Below are positions 1-12,400 of a DNA stretch of 64,000 nucleotides, one piece after another. The notes beneath the pieces were generated by a model. It ran no database searches. It was given only the letters and a program-made list of their open reading frames with translations, and had not been told where the DNA came from. The position numbers and the translations under genes are program-made. The first letter of the stretch is position 1; each line of letters starts with the position of its first letter. The DNA lies in NCBI RefSeq assembly GCF_947172395.1, contig NC_069094.1, forward strand, positions 3,122,501-3,186,500, in the 5' to 3' direction. The DNA comes from Bicyclus anynana (Eukaryota > Arthropoda > Insecta > Lepidoptera > Nymphalidae).

Positions 1-104
1 CGTTCAAAACTCACCCTCGCCTTCAACTACTGGTTGAAGGTAAGCGATGAGAAACTGCGAGCAATTGGGGAGATAGTGCAGATGCTACACAACTCCAGTT
101 TATT
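1..104 (+). CDS. Gene 1 exon 2 (3' part)
   Basis: Open from base 1 in frame 1 and encodes the helix with AFNYWLKVSDEKLR and QMLHNSSLL. This is the conserved segment just before the first aspartate motif. The donor is GTGAGT at 105 and the exon ends in phase 2. It is the counterpart of the triplicated exon 2 of gene 2. Confidence 0.88.
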
Positions 105-3100
105 GTGAGTATCAACATCGACATTTTTTTTTTTTTGTTCTATTATCCTCGTGCGATCAGTCGACAGACTATGAGCAGAGGTGTTGTACGTAAATTTGGC
201 GGTTAAAAGCAATCTTCCCCAGTGGGAGCAGCTCCATGTAAATGGAGCTGCTCCCACTGGGGAAGATTATTATGATGAGATTATGGCTTTCAATCAAATT
301 TGCCGTCTTTTCAAGCGTTGAAAGCGTCTGTGGTATAGTTACATCGACATTAGTACTGTTATTGATGGTATAGGGCTGCTGTACCATGACAATATACTGT
401 ATCTGAAAAACACTCTTTGACAGCCTCCTTGGCATAATGGTAGGGGATTTACAAGACAGAGATCCTGGAGTCCCAGAGATTTTCTGAATTGGTCCAGTTC
501 TGGCTGGTGGAAGGCTTTGGCTGTGATTAGTTACCACCCTACCGGCGAAAGACCTACCGACAAGAGATTAAGCGCTCCGGTGCAATGTTGTGTAGAAACC
601 GAAAGGGGTGTGGAATGTTATCCTTCTACTAACAAGTTAGCTTAGCTAATTTGCATAATCACTTACCATCAGGTGATATTGTAGTCGAGGGCTCACTTGT
701 AAAGAATAATAAAAAACGAAAAAAAAAAAGAAAAAATTCTTCATATTTTGAGAATTGGCAGTTCTTTGTTTATTTGAGTATAATGAAAATTATTTATATG
801 TGTCCATTGCAAGGACTTTTTTTATGTTTACTACAAGACACTATCTGAAGATACATTGTAATGTCATAGTATAGCAAAAGGAGCACGCTGTTAGTTTACT
901 GCACCACCTTCTATTTTTGTTTTTGTGACAAAAAGTAGTCTTTATCATTAATAAATCAATATATGAATACATACATATAAAATTAAAGTGTCTGTTCATA
1001 ACTTACGTGTTTATAGTTACATGTTTAGCACAATATTCAGGTTCACATAATGTGAGTAATATCAAGAGGTGTGATAGCTCAGTGGATATGACCTCTACCT
1101 TCGATTTGGAGGCTGTGGGTTCGATTCTGGCCCAGAGCATGCATCTCCAACTTTTCTGTTAATTATCACTTGTCTCAAATGGTAAAGGAAAAACATTGTG
1201 AGGAAACCTGAGATTTTTTTAATTATCTACATGTGTGAAGACTGCCAATCCTCATTGGGGCCCGCATGGTGACTATTGGCCCCCTCTCATTCTGAGAGGA
1301 GACTCGTACTCAACAGTGATCCGAATATGGGTTGTTAATGATGAATGTGAGTCGTTGCAGTGATACAAAACCACACGAAAAAACAAAAAAATTGTGTAAA
1401 AAGTAAAAACTGAGGAGCTGTTGATATTTTAATGTGATTAAACTTTTTGCATGTCAATTGAAATTATGTAAATTAATAAATTTACATAATTATGTAGGTA
1501 TATACAGTGCAACCTCGATATAACAAATCGGAGGGGAACAAGAAAATATTCGTAATATCAAGTAATTCGTTGAACTGAGGTTTGTTATGTTGAGGTTAGA
1601 TTGGTCTAAAATTCGTTATAAAGAGGTAAAAGAATAGTTTTATTCACCTCAATATTACGTACTTATCTTGTTATAGCGAACAACTTCTACTAATAAATGA
1701 TAACACATTTTTTACTTATTAGCTATGTCTAATTTTTTCGTCATGGGATTTTGGTCAACATAATTAATGATGTTTCGCTTTTCTGCGACCGATAAGGAAC
1801 GCCTTTTACGTTTCTGAGCCATTTTAACTTAAATCTTCAACAATAGTGACGAGCAGAGGTGTTTACATTACTTTCCATCAAAACAACACTGATTACTTTA
1901 CAAATAAAAGCGTTTCGAAACATGTCGAGACATGAATCACATTATAAGATTAAGAGTTATATTATTGGTAGAAACTTTATATAAAGGTTTTGGGTTGGCA
2001 AAATTCGTTAATTAGAGGTATGAATACTTTTTCTTGATAGTTGAAAATTCGTTATAAAGAGGTTGTACGCAAAGAATGTTCGCAATATAAAGGTATATTT
2101 TATATTGACTCTTATGGACAATTCAAGGGGATTACGAAAAATTTGTTAAATCGAGGAAGTCGTTATATTGAGGTACGTTATATTAAGGTTGCACTGTAAT
2201 AACAAAATATGTAATGTAGGTATCATTATGTATGTGTGTACGTTATTTATAATTTTCCTCTTTTTATTGCTTTCAATTAATTGTAAATACATGCAATAAT
2301 GTCATATAAGAAGGTAATTCATTATATTTATAATTTATATGTGTTTATTATATTTATAAATAATAAGCAACTCCTTATTTTAGTTCTTATAGTCCGAGAG
2401 CTAGTCGATATTATTGGGTAGGTTTGAGGCAAGCTGAAACCAAACTGGAAATCTGGCTGGAAAGTAGTATCCTTCCTTTAGGTCTTTCTTTATTTACAAA
2501 AAAATATCCTTGACGATTTCTTTTTTGCGAAAAATATCCTTGAGGCAATATGACAATATTTGATATTTAAATAGGGTAGTTGACTAATATCATCATCATA
2601 TTTAATACTAGCGGACGCCCACGACTTCGTCCGCGTGAAAGTCCTACCCTATCCCTACCCTACCACTACCCTACCCCTAACCTACCCCTACCCTACTCTA
2701 CCCCTGCCCTACACCTACCCTACACTACCCCTACCTTACCCCTACCCTACCCTACCCCACCCTACTCATTAAGGCTGCACTTCTTTATTTATTCCTGCCA
2801 CCGCGAGTCGCGTCGAGCGCGGCAACCGTTACACAACAATAATCCTTAAAGCATGAATTAGTATTCACGCGCGATGGCTTAGCGTATTTCATGTATAACT
2901 TTGGTGTTTCTTTACCAATTTTTATGATTCTTTTTTTATTGAATAGGTATTAATGTTAACTTTCTTATTAGGGATAAGTGATGAGTGTTATAAACATAAC
3001 AGTAGACAAATATAATTAGAAAGCTCCGAACTGCTAAGCTATCGGGAGTTACACGTGTTATTGTGAGTCAACCATAAAAGATAGACATATATATGCTGTT

Positions 3101-3376
3101 GTGTTTTTATAGATAATTTTAAGGAAAACATTTCCGTCATACATGACTTCTATGTACCTTTAACCATTAAGGCTGTACACGCGACGGAAGCTTAAAAAAT
3201 TGAGTAACTTCTCCCGTTTTCTCAACATTTCTCTTCACTGCTCTGATGCTATTGATCGTAGCGTAATGAAAAGTATACCATAACCTGCCCAGGAGTATGT
3301 AGAATAATTGTACCAAGTTTCGTTAAAATCTGTCCAGTAGTTTTTGTTTCTATAAAGAACATACAGACAGACAGAC

Positions 3377-3419
<43 letters not shown>

Positions 3420-6400
3420 AATTTTACTGATTGCATTTTTGGCATCAGTATCGATCACTAATCACCCCCTGATAGTTATTTTGGAAATATATTTCATGTA
3501 CAGAATTGACCACTCTACAGATTTATTATAAGTATAGATAAACAAAATTAATTTCGTTTATATTAATTAATATAAGTTAAGGATTTTCTTTAAAACTTAA
3601 TGAAAAAATTATGTATTTTTAAATTTTTGCCAAACGTCAAAAACTGTCGTCCATTTTGTGACGTCACGATGTCACTAGAGGAATAGACGTCAAAGTAAGC
3701 CATGTCCCATTTTTTGCTTTTGTCTTGTTATTAAATTGTTTAGTTTTTACGGGTTTATGTGACGTCATGACACAGATAAAATATACGAGCGTATCATCAT
3801 CATGGCTGATAGCGTTTTGGCTCGTATTGTGAAAAAAATATCTAAAAATTAAATTATTTAGGTAATAATTATGTCTTGAAAAAAGAAACATTCTTTTTTC
3901 AAACAAGTAGAAAGATAATGAACAATATAAGACCTTTTAAATAAAGTGTTAACTAACCTATTAAATATAAAGAGTGACAAAAATTATAAATTGTTAATGT
4001 ATAAATTATAAATGATTCTGTTCTGTTTCTATTGAAATTTACATATGTACCTACACATTCGTGTATGTGTAAGTATAAGTATTTGCTGACTTATTTGTGG
4101 AACTTGCGGTTGCATACGTTTAGTCTTACGTGAGAAATTCCACACATATTATCTACATATTTTGACGACTTTGGCGCAGTGGCTAGTGAGTAGTGGTGCT
4201 TCTTCCTGTATGTTTGATGTCAGAGCATCCATTACTAGGAGAAACAAATAGGGGCTTAAAGCCGATCCTTGGTGTAAGCCCACCTCCACTTGAAACTTGT
4301 CAGTAACACCAGCTTCAGCTCTATACTTCCCAGGTATTTTATTCACGTTCATAGCCCATCATTAATAACATCATCATCATTCATAGCCCATGATCTCACT
4401 GTGGAACACGAGTTTCCTCTTCGAATGAGAGGGGTTAGGCCGTCCACCACGCTAGCCCAATGCGGCAATGCCGGATTGGCAGACCTCACACACCTAGAGA
4501 ATTAAAAAAAATCTCAGATATGCAGGTTTCCTCGCGATTCTTCACCTGTTGAGACAAGTAATATTTAAGTCATGTCATACTTTGCTAAGACGATGGCAAC
4601 CTTTTTTTTAGTAGACTTGCGCCTGACTATAATCATACCTGATTATGGAAATCAATGATGAGGTCTAGGTTGCAGCGCTTGCCTAGAAAATGCCTATTCA
4701 CTCTTGTCTTGAAGGTACACAAATTATAATCATAATAACACAAAAGGCGGAAGGGCATTCCACATCTTCGCTGTTCTTATTAGAAACTAAAACCTTACTA
4801 AAACTTTTGATAGAGTCTACCGATAAAATCTTATTAATCACTTAGAACATTTTTGTTTAACCTCTACTTCACTTTTGCACCTTCGTCATTCGTCATCAAC
4901 CCATATTCGGCTCACTGCTGAGCTCGAGTCTCTTATGGATGAGAGGGGTTAGGCCAATAGTCCACCACGCTGGCCCAATGCGGATTGGCAGATCACACAC
5001 GTAGAGAATTGAGAAAATTCTCACGTATGCAGGTTTCCTCACGATGTTTTCCTTCACCGTTTGAGACACGTGATATTTATAAGATGTGTGCATCTTATGC
5101 TTTATGCAATAAAACTTTTAAATGCGCCAAATTAATAAAACTGAAACAACTCAATTTTCCAGCGAAACTCCAAAATTTATATACTGAAAATTTATATTTA
5201 TATATTTAATGAAAGTTGATAATTTTAAAATTACAAACAGACACTTTAATTTTATTTATTTGCATGGATTGTATGTTTAACTGTAATTTGGTCATAGGCA
5301 AGGCAGACGGTACAGCATGCCGATACTGCCAACACAGTATTGCTACACTTGTAGAGCCCAGCAGAGTGGTTTGATATTACAGCTAATGAAGAAACAGTTA
5401 AGTGCGGTACATGGGACGCTTTTGGGCTATAGAAGGCTATAAAAAACATGGGAAGATGTGTGGCTAACAAAGGCTAAAAAAAGATAGGTCATGGTCATTA
5501 TAGATAAAATCCATTTATAACGGACTACCGTCCGTACCGTCAAATATTAATGGCGGTTGTTCATAATTTTCCATTGAAAATAATAGTGCATCCCACTTCT
5601 GAATTGTTCCTATGGTAATTTTGGCATATTTTATTACATTCCTTTCAAACTTTCATCCCTTTCATAACGTCACTGGGTTAATTTTTTTTCAATCACTCAG
5701 TTACAATTTAAAATATAAGATATACTAGGGATTCGCTCGCGGCGTCTGTGTAGGAAGATAAAGGATTTATATATAAACTTCCGACCCCTTTATCACTAGA
5801 ACAATGTTTTATTTAACATTTCAAATCAAATTAAGTATAAATTATTTTATTTAATTACTTTAATACGAGGTTAACAATAATTGCGTTGGAGCAAGTGGAA
5901 TAATTATGTAGGTACTTGTAGATTCCTAACCTTATGTGTTGCATAATTGAGATCTTAATAATGACTTGCCCCTAACCTTGTACTTGCCCCGGTCTTTTGT
6001 ACCTACCACCTTCTGTTTATCAGAAGTGTAATGTATGCTAGGTTAACATTTGTAGGTAGTCACATAAATTATGTCATCTTGCTGTGTGTAATTAAATGGC
6101 GTATGGTAAACCGTGTTGTAACTATTATTTCTCTCTCAATATATTTCAGTGGCGACAAGGATGGGATAGTGTAAACATTAGTTCTGTCACTTTCTTTCTT
6201 TTAATATGGCAAAGACAAAACTTGTTAAGCTATTCGACACGGTGAGAAAACTGTAATTGAAATTCAACATTAATTTTCGGCGGTTCACCTCTTTCTCCAA
6301 ATTATCGAAGATGAACCTTCGAATCCAACTCGACTGGGCAGCATCAGGGAAACTTCGCGACATCTTTTCGTCCGAACTTACTCAGTGCTTTCAAAACTTT

Positions 6401-9400
6401 TCGAACAGTGCGTACTGCCAACTTGTTCGCTAACTGTGAGCCTCATAAGAAGGCTCAGAGTCACACAGCATGCGATAGAACTGTGCTCGGAATATCTCTG
6501 CGTGGTCGAATCAGAAATTAGGAGATCCGCAGAAGAACCAAAGTCACCGCCACAGCTCAACGAGTCGCAAAGCTGTATTAACAAAAGCTGATAGACGTTG
6601 GGGTCCCAAGGTGCTGGAATGGTGACCCCGCACTAGAAAGCACAGCGTAGGTAGACTGACGACATCAAGCGAGTCGCAGGGATTCGCTGTCCCTACCAAA
6701 AATCTATATCCTGCATTGGACGTCCAACGGTGATATAATGTAATAATGATGATGATAATTATTTTATGCAGTATGCCTAGCATGCGACCAACGACATATC
6801 TCGTAAAGACAAATAGACAAAATAAGGCAGTGGAGAAGTCCGAGTCTCATCTCTGTCGTCCCAGTGCAACGATAGATATATCGATATTTCCTGTTGCACT
6901 GCTATTGGTTGACATTTGCGTATTTATCTTGACAAGATAAATGTTTAGTCGCATGTTAGATCTAGAGACCTCTCTATTTTTTTTTAATCATCCACCACAA
7001 ATCCATTTTTAAAAAATGATAGGGTTAGGCATTTCCTAATTTTTTTTTATTTTTTAGTATATTTTTAGGGTAGGGAGTATTTTAACGACGTGCATGTTAA
7101 CAAATACACACAAATTAATTGAAGTTGAACCATTAATTGGACCATCATGAAGTCATGATTCATCATTTTACACGCATTCCTTGCTATTAAACAATTTAAA
7201 CCAATTATTTAGCGCAATGCACTTATTGGGCTTTAGATAATACAATGCCATTCAGTTCCCATTGGTCACGCATTCTCCATCTACACGTTTATTATTATGT
7301 GTAGGCATTATTAGGCGTAGATTAAGGATAGGTTTTCTGCAGCTTTAAATAATAATAAAAATAACAATTTGAGGGTCTTGGGTCGAACGTTACGCTTTGG
7401 GGCTAAATGGCGATGTGTCATCATCATCATAACAGCCAGTTGACAAAAATCCATTGTTGGACATAGAGCTCTTGCATGGACTTCGCTTTCAAACTCGAAA
7501 CGCCAGCATCCAGCTCCTTGACAACCCGCTTGTCGTCGGTCCACCTAGTGGATGATCGAACAAAACTGCGCTGCTTTCCGGTGCGGTGTCGCCATTCCCG
7601 CCCAACGTCCACCGGCTCTTCCAAGTATGTGGCCTGCCCATTTCTACTTCAGCTTCGCGACTCGCTGAGCTCCTCTCTCTCCTCTTATCTCATTTCTGAA
7701 TCGATCACGCTGATACCTCAAGCAGAGCGCTCGCTACATCTTCCCTCTGAGTGCCTTTGAGCCTTTTTACTTAACACACAGCGACTAGGTCTCGGATCCG
7801 TAAGTCATTTGGCACTGTCAACACGCACTGGCAATGTGTGTATTCTCCTAATATATTTATTTTTGAAAGAAAGTCGTGTTAGTTACATTTTATAACTTAG
7901 AAACGGCTGAACTGATTTTGAAAATGTGGGAGGGGGGGGGGGTAGTTTTGACTCAAGAGACGGACATACATAGGGTAGGGTAGAGCCCAGTGGATGACCT
8001 CTGCCTCCAATTCCGGAGGGTGTGGGTTCGTATCCAGCCTGGGGCATGTACCTCCAACTTTTCAGTTGTGTGCATTTTAAGAAATTAAATATCACGTGTC
8101 TCAAACGGTGAAGGAAAACATCGTGAGGAAACCTGCATACCATGACAATTTTCATAATTCTCTGCGTGTGTGAAGTCTGCCAATCCGCATTGGGCCAGCG
8201 TGGTGGACTATTGGCCTAACCCCTCTCATTCTGAGAGGAGACTCGAGCTCAGCAGTGAGCCGAATATGGGTTGATAATGATGAGAGAAGAAGTACACATA
8301 TGTCAAAGCGAAGCTTGACCGGCTTCGCTACATATGTTATTTCTAATTTTTTTAATCTGTCTCATTACAGAGTGGATGACATAGAAGATAACTCTATCCT
8401 CCGGCGAGGTATACCGGTGGCGCACTCTATCTACGGCATCGCGAGCACCATCAACGCGGCCAACTTCGTGGTCATCATCGCGTTAGACAGGACTCTGCAG
8501 CTTGGGCACCCTATGGTAACACTTTCTTCAGTACTAAGCTCGTTAAGAACGGTGCTGCTCTCCTCTGTTAAAGTATAAGATCAACGATCTAACAGTAGGA
8601 GATCCGAAGAGGGGATTTTTGCAGTCACGAGCGCGGCAGATGAGCATAAGAGAGTATACCTTGCACGTTGTTCAGTACCTCCACCAAGTATGAGCCCTTA
8701 ATATTGGTGGGTACGTTTAGGGCAACCAAAAAGAACCAACTTCGGAAATACTCAACCAGCGCGTCAGATTACGATAACGTAGGTGAGTTGATAGCTAAAC
8801 AGTGTGCATTTTGAAAATCTGAAGATTTGAGCGTAATGTAATGGAATGGGAGGATTCCAAAGTTGTAAAATAAAGTACTTATATTATTTATGTTATCGAG
8901 ACACGAGATTAATTTTTTACTAATTTTGAACGAACTAATCTCCTGAATAATCGCTCATGTTTTCTGATGATTTCTGTAAGCCGAAGTAATAAAAATCGTC
9001 TTTAAAGTCTAGTATTTTTCCCCACCGGTTGGGTGGGTATTTTTCCCCATTTGGTTTGGGTCATTAACCTATTTCCTATCGCACTTGCATTTATATACCG
9101 GTGGCGCACTCTATCTGAGGCACCTGCCAGTACTCTATCAACACGGCCAAAAATGTGTACACAAGTGAGTACTGTACCTGTTGCAGGCCACCACAGTGTA
9201 CACGGAGCAGCTGCTGGAGCTGCACCGAGGGCAGGGCATCGAGATCTACTGGCGAGACAACTTCCAGTGCCCCACCGAGCACGAGTACAGCGAGATGACC
9301 ATGAAAAGTATTACTTTCATACGAATATTTACCAAAACAAATATGGCCAGTGGTCACATCACCACGTCACTTGTGATCGCGTTAGACCAAATGTGGACGT

Positions 9401-12400
9401 CGGCAATATTGACTTGACTTGAATAAGCTGAATAATTATTAAGCGCTAAAGTTTTGATAGTTTTTGTTTTATTAAAATGGCTTTACTACACTGGGTATGT
9501 TTTAAACAATGTAAAATTGTAAAAAAGAAATTCTGGCTAAGTTTCTTGTTGGCTTTAAGGCAAAGGCACGTTTGATACCCTTATAACTTTACTTTGTGTT
9601 GTCACCATAATACTTTGTTTATATAATAATCTAAACACTCAATAACAAATACATATATCATGATAATTTAAAATTAACAAACGATAATGGATAAAGAAAT
9701 TATCACTTTCACGGGTGGACTAATCATTTGTCCCAGCAGTTTTGATAGATTAAAACATCTGTCACCTAATAATGTGTTTACCATCAACTTTTCAGAAACC
9801 GGAGGTCTGTTTATGTTGGCGATACGTCTCATGCAGCTGTTCAGTGAGAACAAGTCGGACTTCAGCAAGCTGTCCTCCATCCTCGGCCTGTACTTCCAGA
9901 TCAGGGACGACTACTGCAATTTGTGTCTGCAAGAGGTGAGGATGCATTTCATTAGTACAGGCTAAATGGTGCGTTTTGGGACAGTCAGGGTTGAACATAA
10001 GAAAACTTAGGGGTAATGCATTTAGAGGCATAAGGTAATGTAATGTCGTTCAGAAACGGGAGGTCTGTTTATGTTGGCGATACGCCTTATGCAGCTGTTC
10101 AGTGAGAACAAGTCAGACTTCAGCAAGCTGTCCTCCATCCTCGGCCTGTACTTCCAGATCAGGGACGACTACTGCAATTTGTGTTTGCAAGAGGTGAGGC
10201 ACATGCTAGATGGTGCGTTTAGGGGGTTGTCAGGGTTTAACATGAAACTTATTTTTAATGTTATTTCAAATTGCCGTTTAACTTTCTCTGGGTACTGGGT
10301 ATTACCACAATGAAAATTACGAAAGACAACAAAGGGTTATCGCCCACGTTGAGAACCTATGGATAAACGCATTAACACCATAGCATTATACTATGGTGTT
10401 AATGCGTTTATCAGTGAAGCAAAAGAAAATCCACTGAATGGACGATGATAACAGTAATGTTTAATGATCACTGTGAAACCACGAACCAATTTTTAAAAAT
10501 GAGATCTGGAGACAAACTAAGGTTATTATTATATGTATACCTATAAGTATATATACCACAGGAAGACGGTTGACTCCTTAAATGTAAATGTTTTGTTGTG
10601 TAAGTTTGTGTTATGTATGTTACAGTATTCAGAGAATAAAAGCTTCTGCGAAGACCTGACGGAGGGCAAGTTCAGTTTCCCGATCATACACGCGATACAG
10701 AACCAGAAAGGCGATAATCAAGTACTTCGTATCCTTTATAATTGATGTTTACTAAATAGCCTATTGATAGAATCTGCAACATCCGTTCTGTGCCCACAGA
10801 GTTAGGAATGAAACACATATGTCAGTCAAATAAAAGACTTCAAGAATTGTAACATCACACATATATGTTTAAAAAAATTAGGAAACGCACTGGCCACCCC
10901 TCCGATTTTCTTTCTTTTTCTTTATTTTTTGATTTGTCCATTGTAATTTTTTTACTATTTTTATTATGCCCGCTGTAATATTTTTGTAACTCTATGGTAA
11001 ATTTATCCTGATTGACAATTGAACAATTTACTTCCGATAGATTATAATATACCGAAAAATAACATGTTAAATTGTAATCAGTATGTTCAGTTCACAATAT
11101 ATCGACAGATTATAATATCGCGAGTGAAATTATAAACTAACCTAGTTTACAATTTAACCGTGACATTATACAATGTAAAACTCATCATCCCTATTGTGGG
11201 AATATTTCTAAGCTAGCATATTTCGATAAACCTGCGCTTGTAAAATATTGCTGTAATTGCCATAAATTCGATATTTTTAAGTGTTCCTTAACCCAGAACA
11301 GATATTTTAAGACAAAGGACGAGAGATGTGGAAGTGAAGCGGTACTGCATCTCTCTTTTGGAGAAGTTTGGCAGCTTCCAGTATACGAGGGAAAGACTGC
11401 AGCAGTTGGACGATGAGGCCAGGGCAGAGGTAACTTCTTTTTCTTCTTCTCTTCTCGAAAAGAGACGTGGAAGTGAAGCGGTACTGCATCTCATATTTGG
11501 AGAAGTTTGGCAGCTTCCAGTACACGAGGGAACGACTGCAGCAATTAGACGACGAGGCCAGAGCAGAGGTAAGTTCTTTTTTTCCTTCTCTTCTCGATAA
11601 GAGACATGGAAGTGAAGCGGTACTGCATCTTATTTTTGGAGAAGTTAGGCAGTTTGCATTCCACGAGGGAATGAATGCAGCAGTTGGACGACGAGGCCAG
11701 AGCAGAGGTAAGTTCTTTTTTTCCTTCTCTTCTGGATAAGAGACGTGTAAAGTGGTACTGCTTCTCTCTTTTGGAGAAATTTGACACCTTCCAGTACACG
11801 AGGGAATTACTGCAGCAGTTGGACGACGAGGCCAGAGCTAGGGTTTCTTCTTTTTTCTCCTTCTCTTCTCCATAAGAGGCGTGGAAGTGAAGCGGTACTG
11901 GACCTCTCTTTCTAACTATAAAAAACGAGATAATGTGTCCTGACAAACAGACGGACAACAAAATGATCTTATTGCACAGAGTAACCAGAGTGAGTCTTTA
12001 CAAGCAACGTACTTAAGCCGCTGAAACCCACTAAAAAAAAACAAACGTCACGCGTCTCCTTGACAACCGCATATACAAACTTTTCATAATTTGCATTTCA
12101 AAATTTAACACTAGCAACAATTACGTAAATAATAATATAAAATGATTTTTATATTACCAATTAAAAAATACGCCATCTTATTTTCTTTAGTTTTTGTGAA
12201 CAGTTTTTGAAAAAAAAATAATTAAATAATAAAATATACTATGCACAAAAATTAAGGGAGTATGGGTTATGAATATGTGGAAATTGATTTGATAGATTGA
12301 TGGGCTAAAGAAGGTTGATGCGTGCCTCTGTCAGGAATCCAAATAATAAATCAAGTAGATGAACTAATTAACGTTTATTGATACACATGAATTAATATAA

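Noticed and set aside
3249..3458. Cys/Leu/Ser-rich small protein on the - strand
   Set aside because: It is a translation of the (GACA)n microsatellite.
11462..11568. Second exon 6 unit as a functional alternative exon
   Set aside because: It lacks the ILRQRT codons, and the obvious acceptor AAAAG gives a wrong frame; only a poorer AGAG site would stay in frame.
11323..11912. CRISPR-like array
   Set aside because: Units are derived from a coding exon, contain no spacers, and the host is a eukaryote.
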